From: an uncultured Clostridia bacterium
GTDB taxonomy: Bacteria; Bacillota; Clostridia; Christensenellales; Aristaeellaceae
NCBI GenBank assembly: GCA_945928315.1
Contig: CAMENN010000019.1
Coordinates: forward strand, 1-33,873
DNA length: 33,873 nt
Direction of reading: 5' to 3'
A program made the position numbers and the translations under genes. Below, in pieces: positions 13,833 through 20,805 of the stretch. The notes under the pieces are model-generated. The model was not told the origin of the DNA, searched no databases, and saw nothing but the letters and a program-made list of their open reading frames with translations. Every line of letters starts with the position of its first letter. Position 1 is the first letter of the stretch.

Positions 13833-16099
13833 AGCGCCATCAGCCTTTCCGTCAGCAGCAGCGCGGTCTGCTTGCCTCGCTCGCCGACCTCCGCCCTGGG
13901 GCCGACGCAGGACGGGCACCCCGCCTCGCACGGACACCCGGCGATCAGCGCGTGCACGTCCGCAAAGATCAGGCTGCGCATGCCGTAGACGCGCTCGCTC
14001 AGGCCGATGCCGCCCGCGTAGTTGTCAAAGACCAGGATCGTCGGCAGTTTGGTAAACGGATCGCGCACGCGGTACTGCACACAGATGTCGCTGGGCGAGC
14101 ACATCAGGTACAGCGGGATGATCTGGCGCAGCGCGTTGGCGATGCCCAGCATGCCGCCCTGCAGATCGTCCATCGAAAGGCCGCCGGTCAGCGATTCATC
14201 CAGCGCCCACCAGCAGGCGTTCGTCGGCATCTCCAGCTCCGGCAGATCGACCGGGCCGAAGCCCAGCGTCTCCTGCGTGTCGAGCTTGAACTTCTTGAAC
14301 ATCGTCACCAGCCAGGTGACCAGCACCTCGCCATAGGCCAGCGAGCCGTTTCCGAGCGGCTGCTCCTTCAGCACATCGAGCACCCTGACGCTGGTGTTGA
14401 GGTCCGCATCGGTGTAGTAATCGACGTCCACGCTGCGCACATACGCCTTCTTTTCGGTGAAGTCGAGCTTCTCGACCTGGTACTGCTGGCCCTCGTGCAT
14501 GTAGATGGCATGTTCGTGCAGGAGCATCGGGACCGTATAGCGATCCATCTCACCGATGACGTTGTGGTGCTCCGGGCGCGTGATGTCGATGATCAGGAAG
14601 TTCTCGCTCGTCACCGAGCGCAGCGACAGGTCGGCAGCCGGGAACTCCTCCGCCATCCAGTAGTAGCGCCCGCCCGTCAGGTGCAGGATCTGCTCCTCGG
14701 TCAGGTAGTCGAGCAGCTCCTTCGTGGAGACGCCCTCCGCGTAGCTCTCCCCCTCCTCAAACGGCAGCTCGTAGGCTGCGCACTTGACGTGGTTGAGCAG
14801 CACATAGAGGTTGTCCGGGTGTACAAGCGCGTTTTCCGGCGATCGCCCGAAGAAGTACGCCGGATGCGTGACGATGTACTGGTCAAGCGCCGAGGAGGAC
14901 GCCACGAGGATGGTCAGCGCGGTGTTTTTGCGCCGTCCCGCGCGGCCCGCCTCCTGCCAGGTGCTGGCGACAGAGCCGGGATAGCCGCACATCACGCAGG
15001 CGTCGAGCTGGCCGATGTCGATGCCCAGCTCCAGCGCGTTCGTCGAGACGACGGCGCGGATGTCGCCGCGGCGCAGTCCGCGCTCGATCTCCCGGCGCAG
15101 CGTCGGCAGATAGCCGCCCCGGTAGCCGCGCACGCGCCCGGCATTGCCCAGCGGGTCCTTGACGCGCTCCTTGAGGTGGCGCGTGAGCACCTCGACCGTC
15201 AAGCGCGACTTGCCAAAGACGATCGTGGGGATGTCGTTGTCCACCAGCATGGAGGAAATGCGCAGCGTCTCCTGCAGCACGGACTTGCGCACGCCGAGCT
15301 GCCGGTTGACCACCGGCGGATTGTAGAAGATGACGTGCTTTTCGCCGCTGGCCGCGCCGCTTTGATCGACCAGGCTGACCGGACGGCCGATGAGCGTTTC
15401 GGCCAGCTCGCCGGGGTTGGCGATGGTCGCCGAGCAGCAGATGAACTGCGGATGGGAGCCGTAGAAATGGCAAAGCCGCGAAAGCCGGCGGATGACGTTG
15501 GCGAGGTTGGAGCCGAACACGCCGCGATAGGCGTGAATTTCGTCGATGACCACATAGCGCAGGTTCTCAAAGAGCTTGACCCACTTCGTGTGGTGCGGCA
15601 GAATGCCGGAGTGCAGCATGTCCGGATTGGTGACGACGATGTGCCCCGCCTGACGCACCTGCCGCCTCGCCGCGGCGGGCGTATCGCCGTCGTAGGTGTA
15701 GGTCTTCACATCCACGCCCATCGCTTCGATCAGCTCGTAGAGCTCGGAAACCTGGTCGGCGGAGAGCGCCTTTGTCGGGAACAGGTAGAGTGCGCGGGCA
15801 TCCGGCTCGCGCAGGATCGTATTGAGCACGGGCAGGTTGTAGCACATCGTCTTGCCCGAGGCCGTCGGCGTCACGACGCAGATGTCCTTTCCCGCCTCCA
15901 CGAGGTCGTATGCCTCGCGCTGATGGCTGTAGAGCCTGTAAATGCCGCGCCCAGCGAGCACGGGCGGGATGCGCGGATCGAGCGATTCGGGAAACGGCTC
16001 ATAGCGCGCCTCACGCGCTGGAATCGTCTCCCAGTGCGTCACGTTTTCCATGAAGGCGGGCGTGTGGCGCAGCCGGTCAAGGAGCTGTTCGAGGTTCAA
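13829..16099 (-). CDS. mrfA: MrfA (YprA) DEAD/DEAH-box DNA helicase with C-terminal zinc-binding DUF1998
   Basis: ATP-driven 3'-5' DNA helicase of the mitomycin repair pair. The 756 residues show motif I TPTASGKT (77-84), VVTNPDMLH (motif Ib), DEIHAYRG (motif II, 186-193), CSATIANP (motif III), and ALELGIDIG plus QEAGRAGRR (motifs V and VI). Four cysteines near the end, Cys722, 724, 728 and 731 in CPCEAGCPSC, match the metal-binding cluster of MrfA. The start is TTG (16097-16099) with AAGGAGGG (16108-16115) 8 nt upstream; no ATG is available nearby. It overlaps the end of the upstream gene by 23 nt. Adjacent MrfB confirms the assignment over other superfamily 2 helicases. Confidence 0.95.
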   Translation of the reverse strand: MNLEQLLDRLRHTPAFMENVTHWETIPAREARYEPFPESLDPRIPPVLAGRGIYRLYSHQREAYDLVEAGKDICVVTPTASGKTMCYNLPVLNTILREPDARALYLFPTKALSADQVSELYELIEAMGVDVKTYTYDGDTPAAARRQVRQAGHIVVTNPDMLHSGILPHHTKWVKLFENLRYVVIDEIHAYRGVFGSNLANVIRRLSRLCHFYGSHPQFICCSATIANPGELAETLIGRPVSLVDQSGAASGEKHVIFYNPPVVNRQLGVRKSVLQETLRISSMLVDNDIPTIVFGKSRLTVEVLTRHLKERVKDPLGNAGRVRGYRGGYLPTLRREIERGLRRGDIRAVVSTNALELGIDIGQLDACVMCGYPGSVASTWQEAGRAGRRKNTALTILVASSSALDQYIVTHPAYFFGRSPENALVHPDNLYVLLNHVKCAAYELPFEEGESYAEGVSTKELLDYLTEEQILHLTGGRYYWMAEEFPAADLSLRSVTSENFLIIDITRPEHHNVIGEMDRYTVPMLLHEHAIYMHEGQQYQVEKLDFTEKKAYVRSVDVDYYTDADLNTSVRVLDVLKEQPLGNGSLAYGEVLVTWLVTMFKKFKLDTQETLGFGPVDLPELEMPTNACWWALDESLTGGLSMDDLQGGMLGIANALRQIIPLYLMCSPSDICVQYRVRDPFTKLPTILVFDNYAGGIGLSERVYGMRSLIFADVHALIAGCPCEAGCPSCVGPRAEVGERGKQTALLLTERLMAL

Positions 16100-17624
16100 G
16101 GTTGATGCCCTCCTTCTGATGATGGATTCGGGAAAGCGCGAGCGCGCAAAGGGATAAACAGGTGGAGATGAGGATCGGCTGGGTGACCTGCAGCAGCATG
16201 ATCACGCCGTATCCGGCCAGCGAGGCCAGAACGCCGGTGAGCAGCGCGTCCTCTCCCGCATGGCGAAAGATTGCGCGCAGCATCGAGACGTAGAACGCCA
16301 GAAACACGAGCGCGCCGAACAGCCCAGTCGTGAGCAGCAGCTGGAGAGGCTGACAGTGCGCGTCGTTGAACGTGCCCTGCGCCAGCACCTTCGCATTGTC
16401 GTTGTACGGCTCCAGGATGCGCCGGGTCAGATCGACGCCGCGCCCGAAGAGCTTGTCAGCGATGCCATAGTCCGCGTAAGCGCGCAGACTGCGCACATAG
16501 ACAAACCCGCGGCGTGAGCCCCAGTCATCGTTAAAGCGCAGCAGCGCGGCGGCCGCACCCAGCTCGCTTTCGGTATCCACACAGGAGAACCAGAGGATTG
16601 CGCCGATGAGCGTAATCACCGCGATAAGCATCACCGCCACAATCGCCACGGACAGCCTGCGGCCGGGCGCACTCATGCCCCGCCGCTCTGCCCACAGGCA
16701 AAGGACCGCGCCGCACAGGCACAGCGCGCCCAGCAGCGCGGCGGCATGCATCTCACACAGCGCGAGCAGCAGACCGGAATACATCCGGTCCGCTGCGTTC
16801 AGCGAGGGCTGCATCGCAGGCAGCGCAAGAAAGCAGCCGCCCCAGAGCACGAGTGCCCGGCTCATGCCGTGCAGGCTGTGCCCGGTACAGCACAGCAGCG
16901 CGGCACAGGCAAGATGAAGCGCCAGGAACGAGCTGTCCGTGCGTGAGGCAATGATGCCGCAGGCCATGAGAAGCGCCAGCGGCAGGCAGGCGGCCTGTCC
17001 TCGCGCCCTGCGCACAAAGCGCGCGCCGGCCAGCGGAAAGAGCATCGCCAGATACGCGCCGAAGAAGTCCGCGTTGCCGATCGTGGAGAGAAACATCGCC
17101 TTCTGCTTCTCACTGATGTTGTGGTAAAAGCGCAGCGGATCGACGCTCAGCGCGTTGGCGATGCCCAGCGCGGCGACGATGCCGGCGCAGGCCATGGCGA
17201 GGGCGTCGATATGCGCCAGACCGGATATGCCTGACGAGAGGATGAAGAACGCCGCGCCGCAGGCGAGCCAGAAGGCCAGCCCGCAGTATCGCCCTTCGCT
17301 GCCCGAGATCGAGGCCTCGTCAAAACCCGCTCTGGCGCAGGCGATCACGCAGGCGAGCAGCAGGGCGCCCAGCAGGACAAGCGGCGCGCGTGTGCCTTTT
17401 ATGGGCTTTTGCAGCCGCTCCCCCTTCGGGCGGATCAGCAGCGCGACGACAAATGCAACCAGCAGGCACGGCACGATCCGGCAGACCGCGCTGACCTTCA
17501 CGCGGTTGATGTCAAAAAAGCCGTTGTGAAACAGCAGCGGCACAGCGCAGAGCATCAGGAACGCGCACAGCCAGGCGACGGCCCCTGCCGCGCTCCGCCT
17601 GATCCGCTCAAACCCTTTCCGCAT
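16077..17624 (-). CDS. O-antigen ligase (Wzy_C) family membrane protein
   Basis: A 515-residue protein with about ten to twelve hydrophobic helices. The segment MFLSTIGNADFFGAYLAMLFP is typical of O-antigen ligase/polymerase-like proteins, and a large extracytoplasmic loop (about 330-420) with acidic and arginine residues precedes the last helices, where the family's active loop lies. In Gram-positive bacteria such proteins join or polymerise envelope glycans; the substrate here is unknown. ATG at 17622-17624 follows GGAGGT (17631-17636) by 6 nt, so 20 in-frame codons further upstream are excluded. It is the first gene of the operon with mrfA, mrfB and the TPR gene, but I see no functional link between glycan assembly and DNA repair. 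Confidence 0.8.
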   Translation of the reverse strand: MRKGFERIRRSAAGAVAWLCAFLMLCAVPLLFHNGFFDINRVKVSAVCRIVPCLLVAFVVALLIRPKGERLQKPIKGTRAPLVLLGALLLACVIACARAGFDEASISGSEGRYCGLAFWLACGAAFFILSSGISGLAHIDALAMACAGIVAALGIANALSVDPLRFYHNISEKQKAMFLSTIGNADFFGAYLAMLFPLAGARFVRRARGQAACLPLALLMACGIIASRTDSSFLALHLACAALLCCTGHSLHGMSRALVLWGGCFLALPAMQPSLNAADRMYSGLLLALCEMHAAALLGALCLCGAVLCLWAERRGMSAPGRRLSVAIVAVMLIAVITLIGAILWFSCVDTESELGAAAALLRFNDDWGSRRGFVYVRSLRAYADYGIADKLFGRGVDLTRRILEPYNDNAKVLAQGTFNDAHCQPLQLLLTTGLFGALVFLAFYVSMLRAIFRHAGEDALLTGVLASLAGYGVIMLLQVTQPILISTCLSLCALALSRIHHQKEGINLEPRTAP

Positions 17625-17649
17625 GCGCACACCTCCATGAAACTCCTTT

Positions 17650-17678
17650 ATTGTATCGCAGATACGCCCGCACTGCAA
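17650..17678 (-). promoter_or_regulatory. Promoter of the ligase-mrfA-mrfB-TPR operon
   Basis: On the minus strand, -35 TTGCAG (17673-17678) and -10 TACAAT (17650-17655) are 17 nt apart. Start near 17643, about 19 nt before the first coding base. No LexA (GAACN4GTTC) box is apparent. Confidence 0.7.
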
Positions 17679-17682
17679 GCGC

Positions 17683-17708
17683 AAAAAGCGGGCGCCAAGG
17701 CCCGCTTT
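17683..17708 (-). terminator. Intrinsic terminator of ctsR-clpC
   Basis: A nine-base stem (17685-17693 with 17700-17708) with a six-base loop leads on the minus strand into a run of five Ts (complement of 17683-17687). It starts 4 nt beyond the clpC stop. Confidence 0.85.
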
Positions 17709-17711
17709 CCC

Positions 17712-20084
17712 TTATTCGGCTGTCAGCAGCGGCGCGCAGCTGCGAACCGCGATGGTATCGTTTTCCACGCTGACCACGATTCTTCCGGCGTCCGGCTGCG
17801 AGAGAATCAGATCGCTGAGCGGGTCCTCCACGCGCTCGCGGATCACCCGCCTCAGGTTGCGCGCGCCGCTCATGGCGTCCACACCGAGTCCGGCCAGCAG
17901 CACGGGCACCTGCGGCTCGATGATCAGTTCCACGCCACGCTGTGCCATGCGCGACTGGATGCGGGAGAGCATCAGCATGGCAATCCGCTGCCCATCCGCT
18001 TCGGTCAGGCTGTTCATGACGATGATTTCGTCGATGCGCCCGAGGAACTCCGGCCGGAAGACCTCCTTCGTTTTCGCCAGGATCGCCCGGCTGCGGCGCC
18101 CGTTGTCCGCAACGGACGCGCCGGAGGAAAAGCCCAGCTGCTTATCCATGTCGAAGGACACGCCGGCATTGGAGGTCATGATGACGATGGTGTTGCGGAA
18201 GTTGACCTTGCGGCCCATGCTGTCGGTGAGCTGGCCGTCGTCGAGTAGCTGAAGCAGCAGGTTGTAGACCTTCGGGTGCGCCTTCTCGATCTCGTCGAAC
18301 AGCACAAGGCTGTACGGCTGCTTGAGCACGGCGTCGGTCAGCTGGCCGCCGTCTCCGTGGCCGACATAGCCGGGCGGTGAGCCGATCAGCCGGGAGACGG
18401 ACGCCTCCTCGCTGTATTCGGACATGTCGATGCGCACCAGATTGCTCTCGCGGCCGAACTGCGCCTCGCTGAGCGCCTTGCACAGCTCCGTCTTGCCCAC
18501 GCCGGACGGGCCGAGCAGCATGAACACGCCAAGCGGCCGGTTCGGGTCGCTCAGGCCTGCACGGGCGCGGCGTATGGCCCGGCCGATTGTGGCGATTGCC
18601 TCATCCTGGCCGATGACCCGCTGCGCAAGCCGGCTCTCCAGGGACGGCGCGTCGCTGTTGTCCGTCTTCTCCATGTCGGCAACCGGCACGCCGGTCCATT
18701 CGGACACAACGCTCGCCACTTCATGAGGGCCGATGGCGGGCAGCGGCTGACTCCCGGCCCCAGCCTCCGGCAGAGCGATCGCCTGTCCCGGCGTCTGCAT
18801 CTGCCCGAGCTTGACCATGGAGGCGGCCTCGTCGATCAGGTCGATCGCCTTGTCCGGCATGTACCGGTCGTTCACATACCGGTCGGAGAGCTCCACGGCG
18901 GCGCTGAGCGCATCGTCACGGATGGTCACATGGTGATACGCCTCGTAGCGGCCGCGCAGTCCGTTCAGGATGGTCAGCGTTTCCTTCCGGTCCGGCTCCT
19001 CCACGTCGATGCGCTGGAAGCGCCGGGCGAGCGCCGGGTCCTTTTCGACGTACTTGCGGTACTCCTTGTAGGTGGTCGCGCCGATGATGCGCACCTCGCC
19101 CCGGGCCAGCGCGGGCTTGAGCAGATTGGATGCGTCCAGAGAGCCCTCCGAGCCGCCCGTGCCGATGAGCGTATGCATCTCGTCGATGAACAGGATGACG
19201 TTGCCTGCCTCCTGCGCGGCGGCGAGCACGCTCTTGATACGCTCCTCAAACTCGCCGCGGTACTTGCTGCCCGCGATCATCTGCGCCAGATCGAGCGCAT
19301 AGATCTGCGTCTGCGCAAGCGCACCGGGCGCGCTTCCGTCGGCGATGCGCTGCGCGAGGCCCTCCACCAGCGCGGATTTGCCCACGCCGGGCTCGCCGAT
19401 GAGCAGCGGGTTGTTCTTCGTCTTTTTGCCGAGCACGCGGATCATCATCGCCAGCTCTTTTTCCCGGCCGATGAGCGGCTCCAGCTTCTTTTCCGCGGCG
19501 GCCTGCGTCAGGTTGCGCGCATAGGCCTCGAGCGGGTTTTCCTCGCTCTGCTCCTTCTCCTCCTGATCGCCCATCCTGATCTGCACGACCTTGACCTGCA
19601 GCGGTTCGTCCGAGGCCGGGATCGCTTTGGCGCGCTCCGGACGCTCGATGTCTCCCGCCGCGTTGCGCAGCTCGTTTTTCAGCCCTTCTATGCTCTTGCC
19701 CAGCTCCGCGAGGATCGCATGCGCCTTGCAGCCGTCCTCGCACAGCAGCTCCAGCCAGATATGCGCCGTTCCGGCCAGGCTGCGCTTGTCCGGATTGGCG
19801 TAGGTCGTCGCGCGGATGAGGATGCGCTGCGCGTGCGGTGTGAGCCCCGTGACGCGGGAAAATCCCACCTCACCCCGCTTGTAGTGGCGCGTGACGGTCT
19901 CCTCGATCTCCCGGAGCGGGATGTCGCCGATCAGGCAGCGGGTCAGCTCGTCGGCGCTGCGGCACAGCCCCAGCAGGATGTGCCCCGAGCCGACCTGGGA
20001 AAGCCCCATGGTCGCCGCGCAGATCTGCGCCTGCGCCATGGCCTTTGTTGCGCTCTGTGTGAACGCCTTGGGTAAATTCAGCAA
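17712..20084 (-). CDS. clpC: ClpC-type AAA+ unfoldase lacking the M domain
   Basis: Hexameric ATPase that unfolds proteins for ClpP. The 790 residues comprise a double Clp_N domain (1-145), AAA-1 with Walker A GEPGVGKS (230-237) and Walker B ILFIDE (297-302), and AAA-2 with GPSGVGKT (525-532) and LVLFDE (593-598). QLGF (649-652) stands where the ClpP-docking loop is expected. The region between IDEAASMVKL and VVSEWTGVP is only about 35 residues, proline- and glycine-rich, where ClpC normally has a coiled-coil M domain with UVR motif of about 75-80; this is the unusual point. Start is TTG (20082-20084) after GAGGAGGG, 7 nt away; the nearby ATG at 20089-20091 is out of frame. Follows ctsR by 13 nt, without mcsA or mcsB between. 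Confidence 0.93.
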   Translation of the reverse strand: MLNLPKAFTQSATKAMAQAQICAATMGLSQVGSGHILLGLCRSADELTRCLIGDIPLREIEETVTRHYKRGEVGFSRVTGLTPHAQRILIRATTYANPDKRSLAGTAHIWLELLCEDGCKAHAILAELGKSIEGLKNELRNAAGDIERPERAKAIPASDEPLQVKVVQIRMGDQEEKEQSEENPLEAYARNLTQAAAEKKLEPLIGREKELAMMIRVLGKKTKNNPLLIGEPGVGKSALVEGLAQRIADGSAPGALAQTQIYALDLAQMIAGSKYRGEFEERIKSVLAAAQEAGNVILFIDEMHTLIGTGGSEGSLDASNLLKPALARGEVRIIGATTYKEYRKYVEKDPALARRFQRIDVEEPDRKETLTILNGLRGRYEAYHHVTIRDDALSAAVELSDRYVNDRYMPDKAIDLIDEAASMVKLGQMQTPGQAIALPEAGAGSQPLPAIGPHEVASVVSEWTGVPVADMEKTDNSDAPSLESRLAQRVIGQDEAIATIGRAIRRARAGLSDPNRPLGVFMLLGPSGVGKTELCKALSEAQFGRESNLVRIDMSEYSEEASVSRLIGSPPGYVGHGDGGQLTDAVLKQPYSLVLFDEIEKAHPKVYNLLLQLLDDGQLTDSMGRKVNFRNTIVIMTSNAGVSFDMDKQLGFSSGASVADNGRRSRAILAKTKEVFRPEFLGRIDEIIVMNSLTEADGQRIAMLMLSRIQSRMAQRGVELIIEPQVPVLLAGLGVDAMSGARNLRRVIRERVEDPLSDLILSQPDAGRIVVSVENDTIAVRSCAPLLTAE

Positions 20085-20097
20085 GCGGCATCCCTCC

Positions 20098-20574
20098 TCA
20101 GGCCTGAACGGACGGGCGACGCTTGGCCAGCGCGAGGATCATGCTGCGCAGCGTGCCCGCGCACAGGGCGTCCTTCATGCCCAGCGGCAGCGGCACGGCC
20201 TGCGGGGAGAGCGCCGCCAGCATGAGCTGCGCCTCGTCCGCGGTGACGATCTTCTCGCTCTTGAGATGCTCGATGATCTTCGCAGCGTCGCCCGCGCTGA
20301 TGGACATGCCGATGCGCTGGTAGAGCGATTGGAGCAGCTCCTCCCTGCTGCTGGAGGCCATGCGGACGATGCGGATGTAACCGCCGCCGCCCCGCCGCGA
20401 TTCGATGACATAACCGTGATCCGGCGTGAACCGGGTCGCCAGCACATAGTTGATCTGTGACGGCGCGCACTGGAAATGCTCCGCCAGCTCGTTGCGGCGC
20501 AGCTCGATTTCCGGCGTTTCGTCCGCCATCAGGGCTTTTATGAAATCCTCAATGGAGTCGCTGAGCAACCTCAT
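20098..20574 (-). CDS. ctsR: CtsR, repressor of class III heat-shock genes
   Basis: Winged-helix dimeric repressor of clp genes that loses DNA binding on heating. The 158 residues match the family length (about 150-155). The N-terminal DNA-binding part contains NELAEHFQCAPSQINYVLATRF and the diagnostic glycine-rich wing RRGGGGYIRI; the C-terminal half is the helical domain contacted by McsB in B. subtilis. ATG at 20572-20574 follows AGAGAGG by about 9 nt. The first gene of a two-gene operon with clpC, it has a CtsR box over its own promoter, so it is autoregulated. The usual mcsA and mcsB partners are not here; they could be elsewhere in the genome or absent. Confidence 0.96.
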   Translation of the reverse strand: MRLLSDSIEDFIKALMADETPEIELRRNELAEHFQCAPSQINYVLATRFTPDHGYVIESRRGGGGYIRIVRMASSSREELLQSLYQRIGMSISAGDAAKIIEHLKSEKIVTADEAQLMLAALSPQAVPLPLGMKDALCAGTLRSMILALAKRRPSVQA

Positions 20575-20616
20575 GGGACAACACCTCTCTTTTCGTTGTA
20601 TCGTCGGTCAGATGGA

Positions 20617-20633
20617 TTTAACTATCTTTGACC
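20617..20633 (-). promoter_or_regulatory. CtsR operator (tandem heptad)
   Basis: Minus-strand sequence GGTCAAA-GAT-AGTTAAA compares with the published CtsR box RGTCAAANANRGTCAAA: first heptad perfect, spacer NAN satisfied, one C-to-T change in the second. It covers the predicted transcription start of ctsR, so bound repressor would block initiation. Confidence 0.88.
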
Positions 20634-20639
20634 TTCTCT

Positions 20640-20668
20640 ATTATAACGACTTTTTGCCGGACTTGCAA
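20640..20668 (-). promoter_or_regulatory. Promoter of the ctsR-clpC operon
   Basis: On the minus strand, -35 TTGCAA (20663-20668) and -10 TATAAT (20640-20645) are 17 nt apart. Expected start near 20633, inside the CtsR operator. Confidence 0.8.
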
Positions 20669-20709
20669 CCCCAAATTGCATTTCGGTGCCGGGAACAGGA
20701 AAAATCGCC

Positions 20710-20738
20710 TTGCGCCGGGAGCCATTCCAGAGTATAAT
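20710..20738 (+). promoter_or_regulatory. Promoter of the ABC-F/udk/transporter operon
   Basis: -35 TTGCGC (20710-20715), 17-nt spacer, -10 TATAAT (20733-20738). Start near 20745. Its -35 lies 42 bp from the -35 of the divergent ctsR promoter. Confidence 0.75.
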
Positions 20739-20746
20739 AAATTTGT

Positions 20747-20803
20747 ATGTTTATGTCTCTCCTTCATGCGAGGGGGACCACTATCCTGATAGGAGTTTGC
20801 TGA
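20747..20803 (+). CDS. Possible leader peptide upstream of the ABC-F gene
   Basis: An 18-codon frame (MFMSLLHARGTTILIGVC) opens within about 2 nt of the predicted transcription start and closes 2 nt before the ABC-F start codon, passing through its ribosome binding site. There is no ribosome binding site of its own, so it would be a leaderless frame. Leader peptides control several antibiotic-resistance ABC-F genes, but a frame this short can arise by chance. Low confidence. Confidence 0.25.
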   Translation: MFMSLLHARGTTILIGVC

Positions 20804-20805
20804 AC

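Noticed and set aside
13952-16105. 717-codon plus-strand frame opposite mrfA
   Set aside because: Composition of a reverse-complement shadow; mrfA has all helicase motifs.
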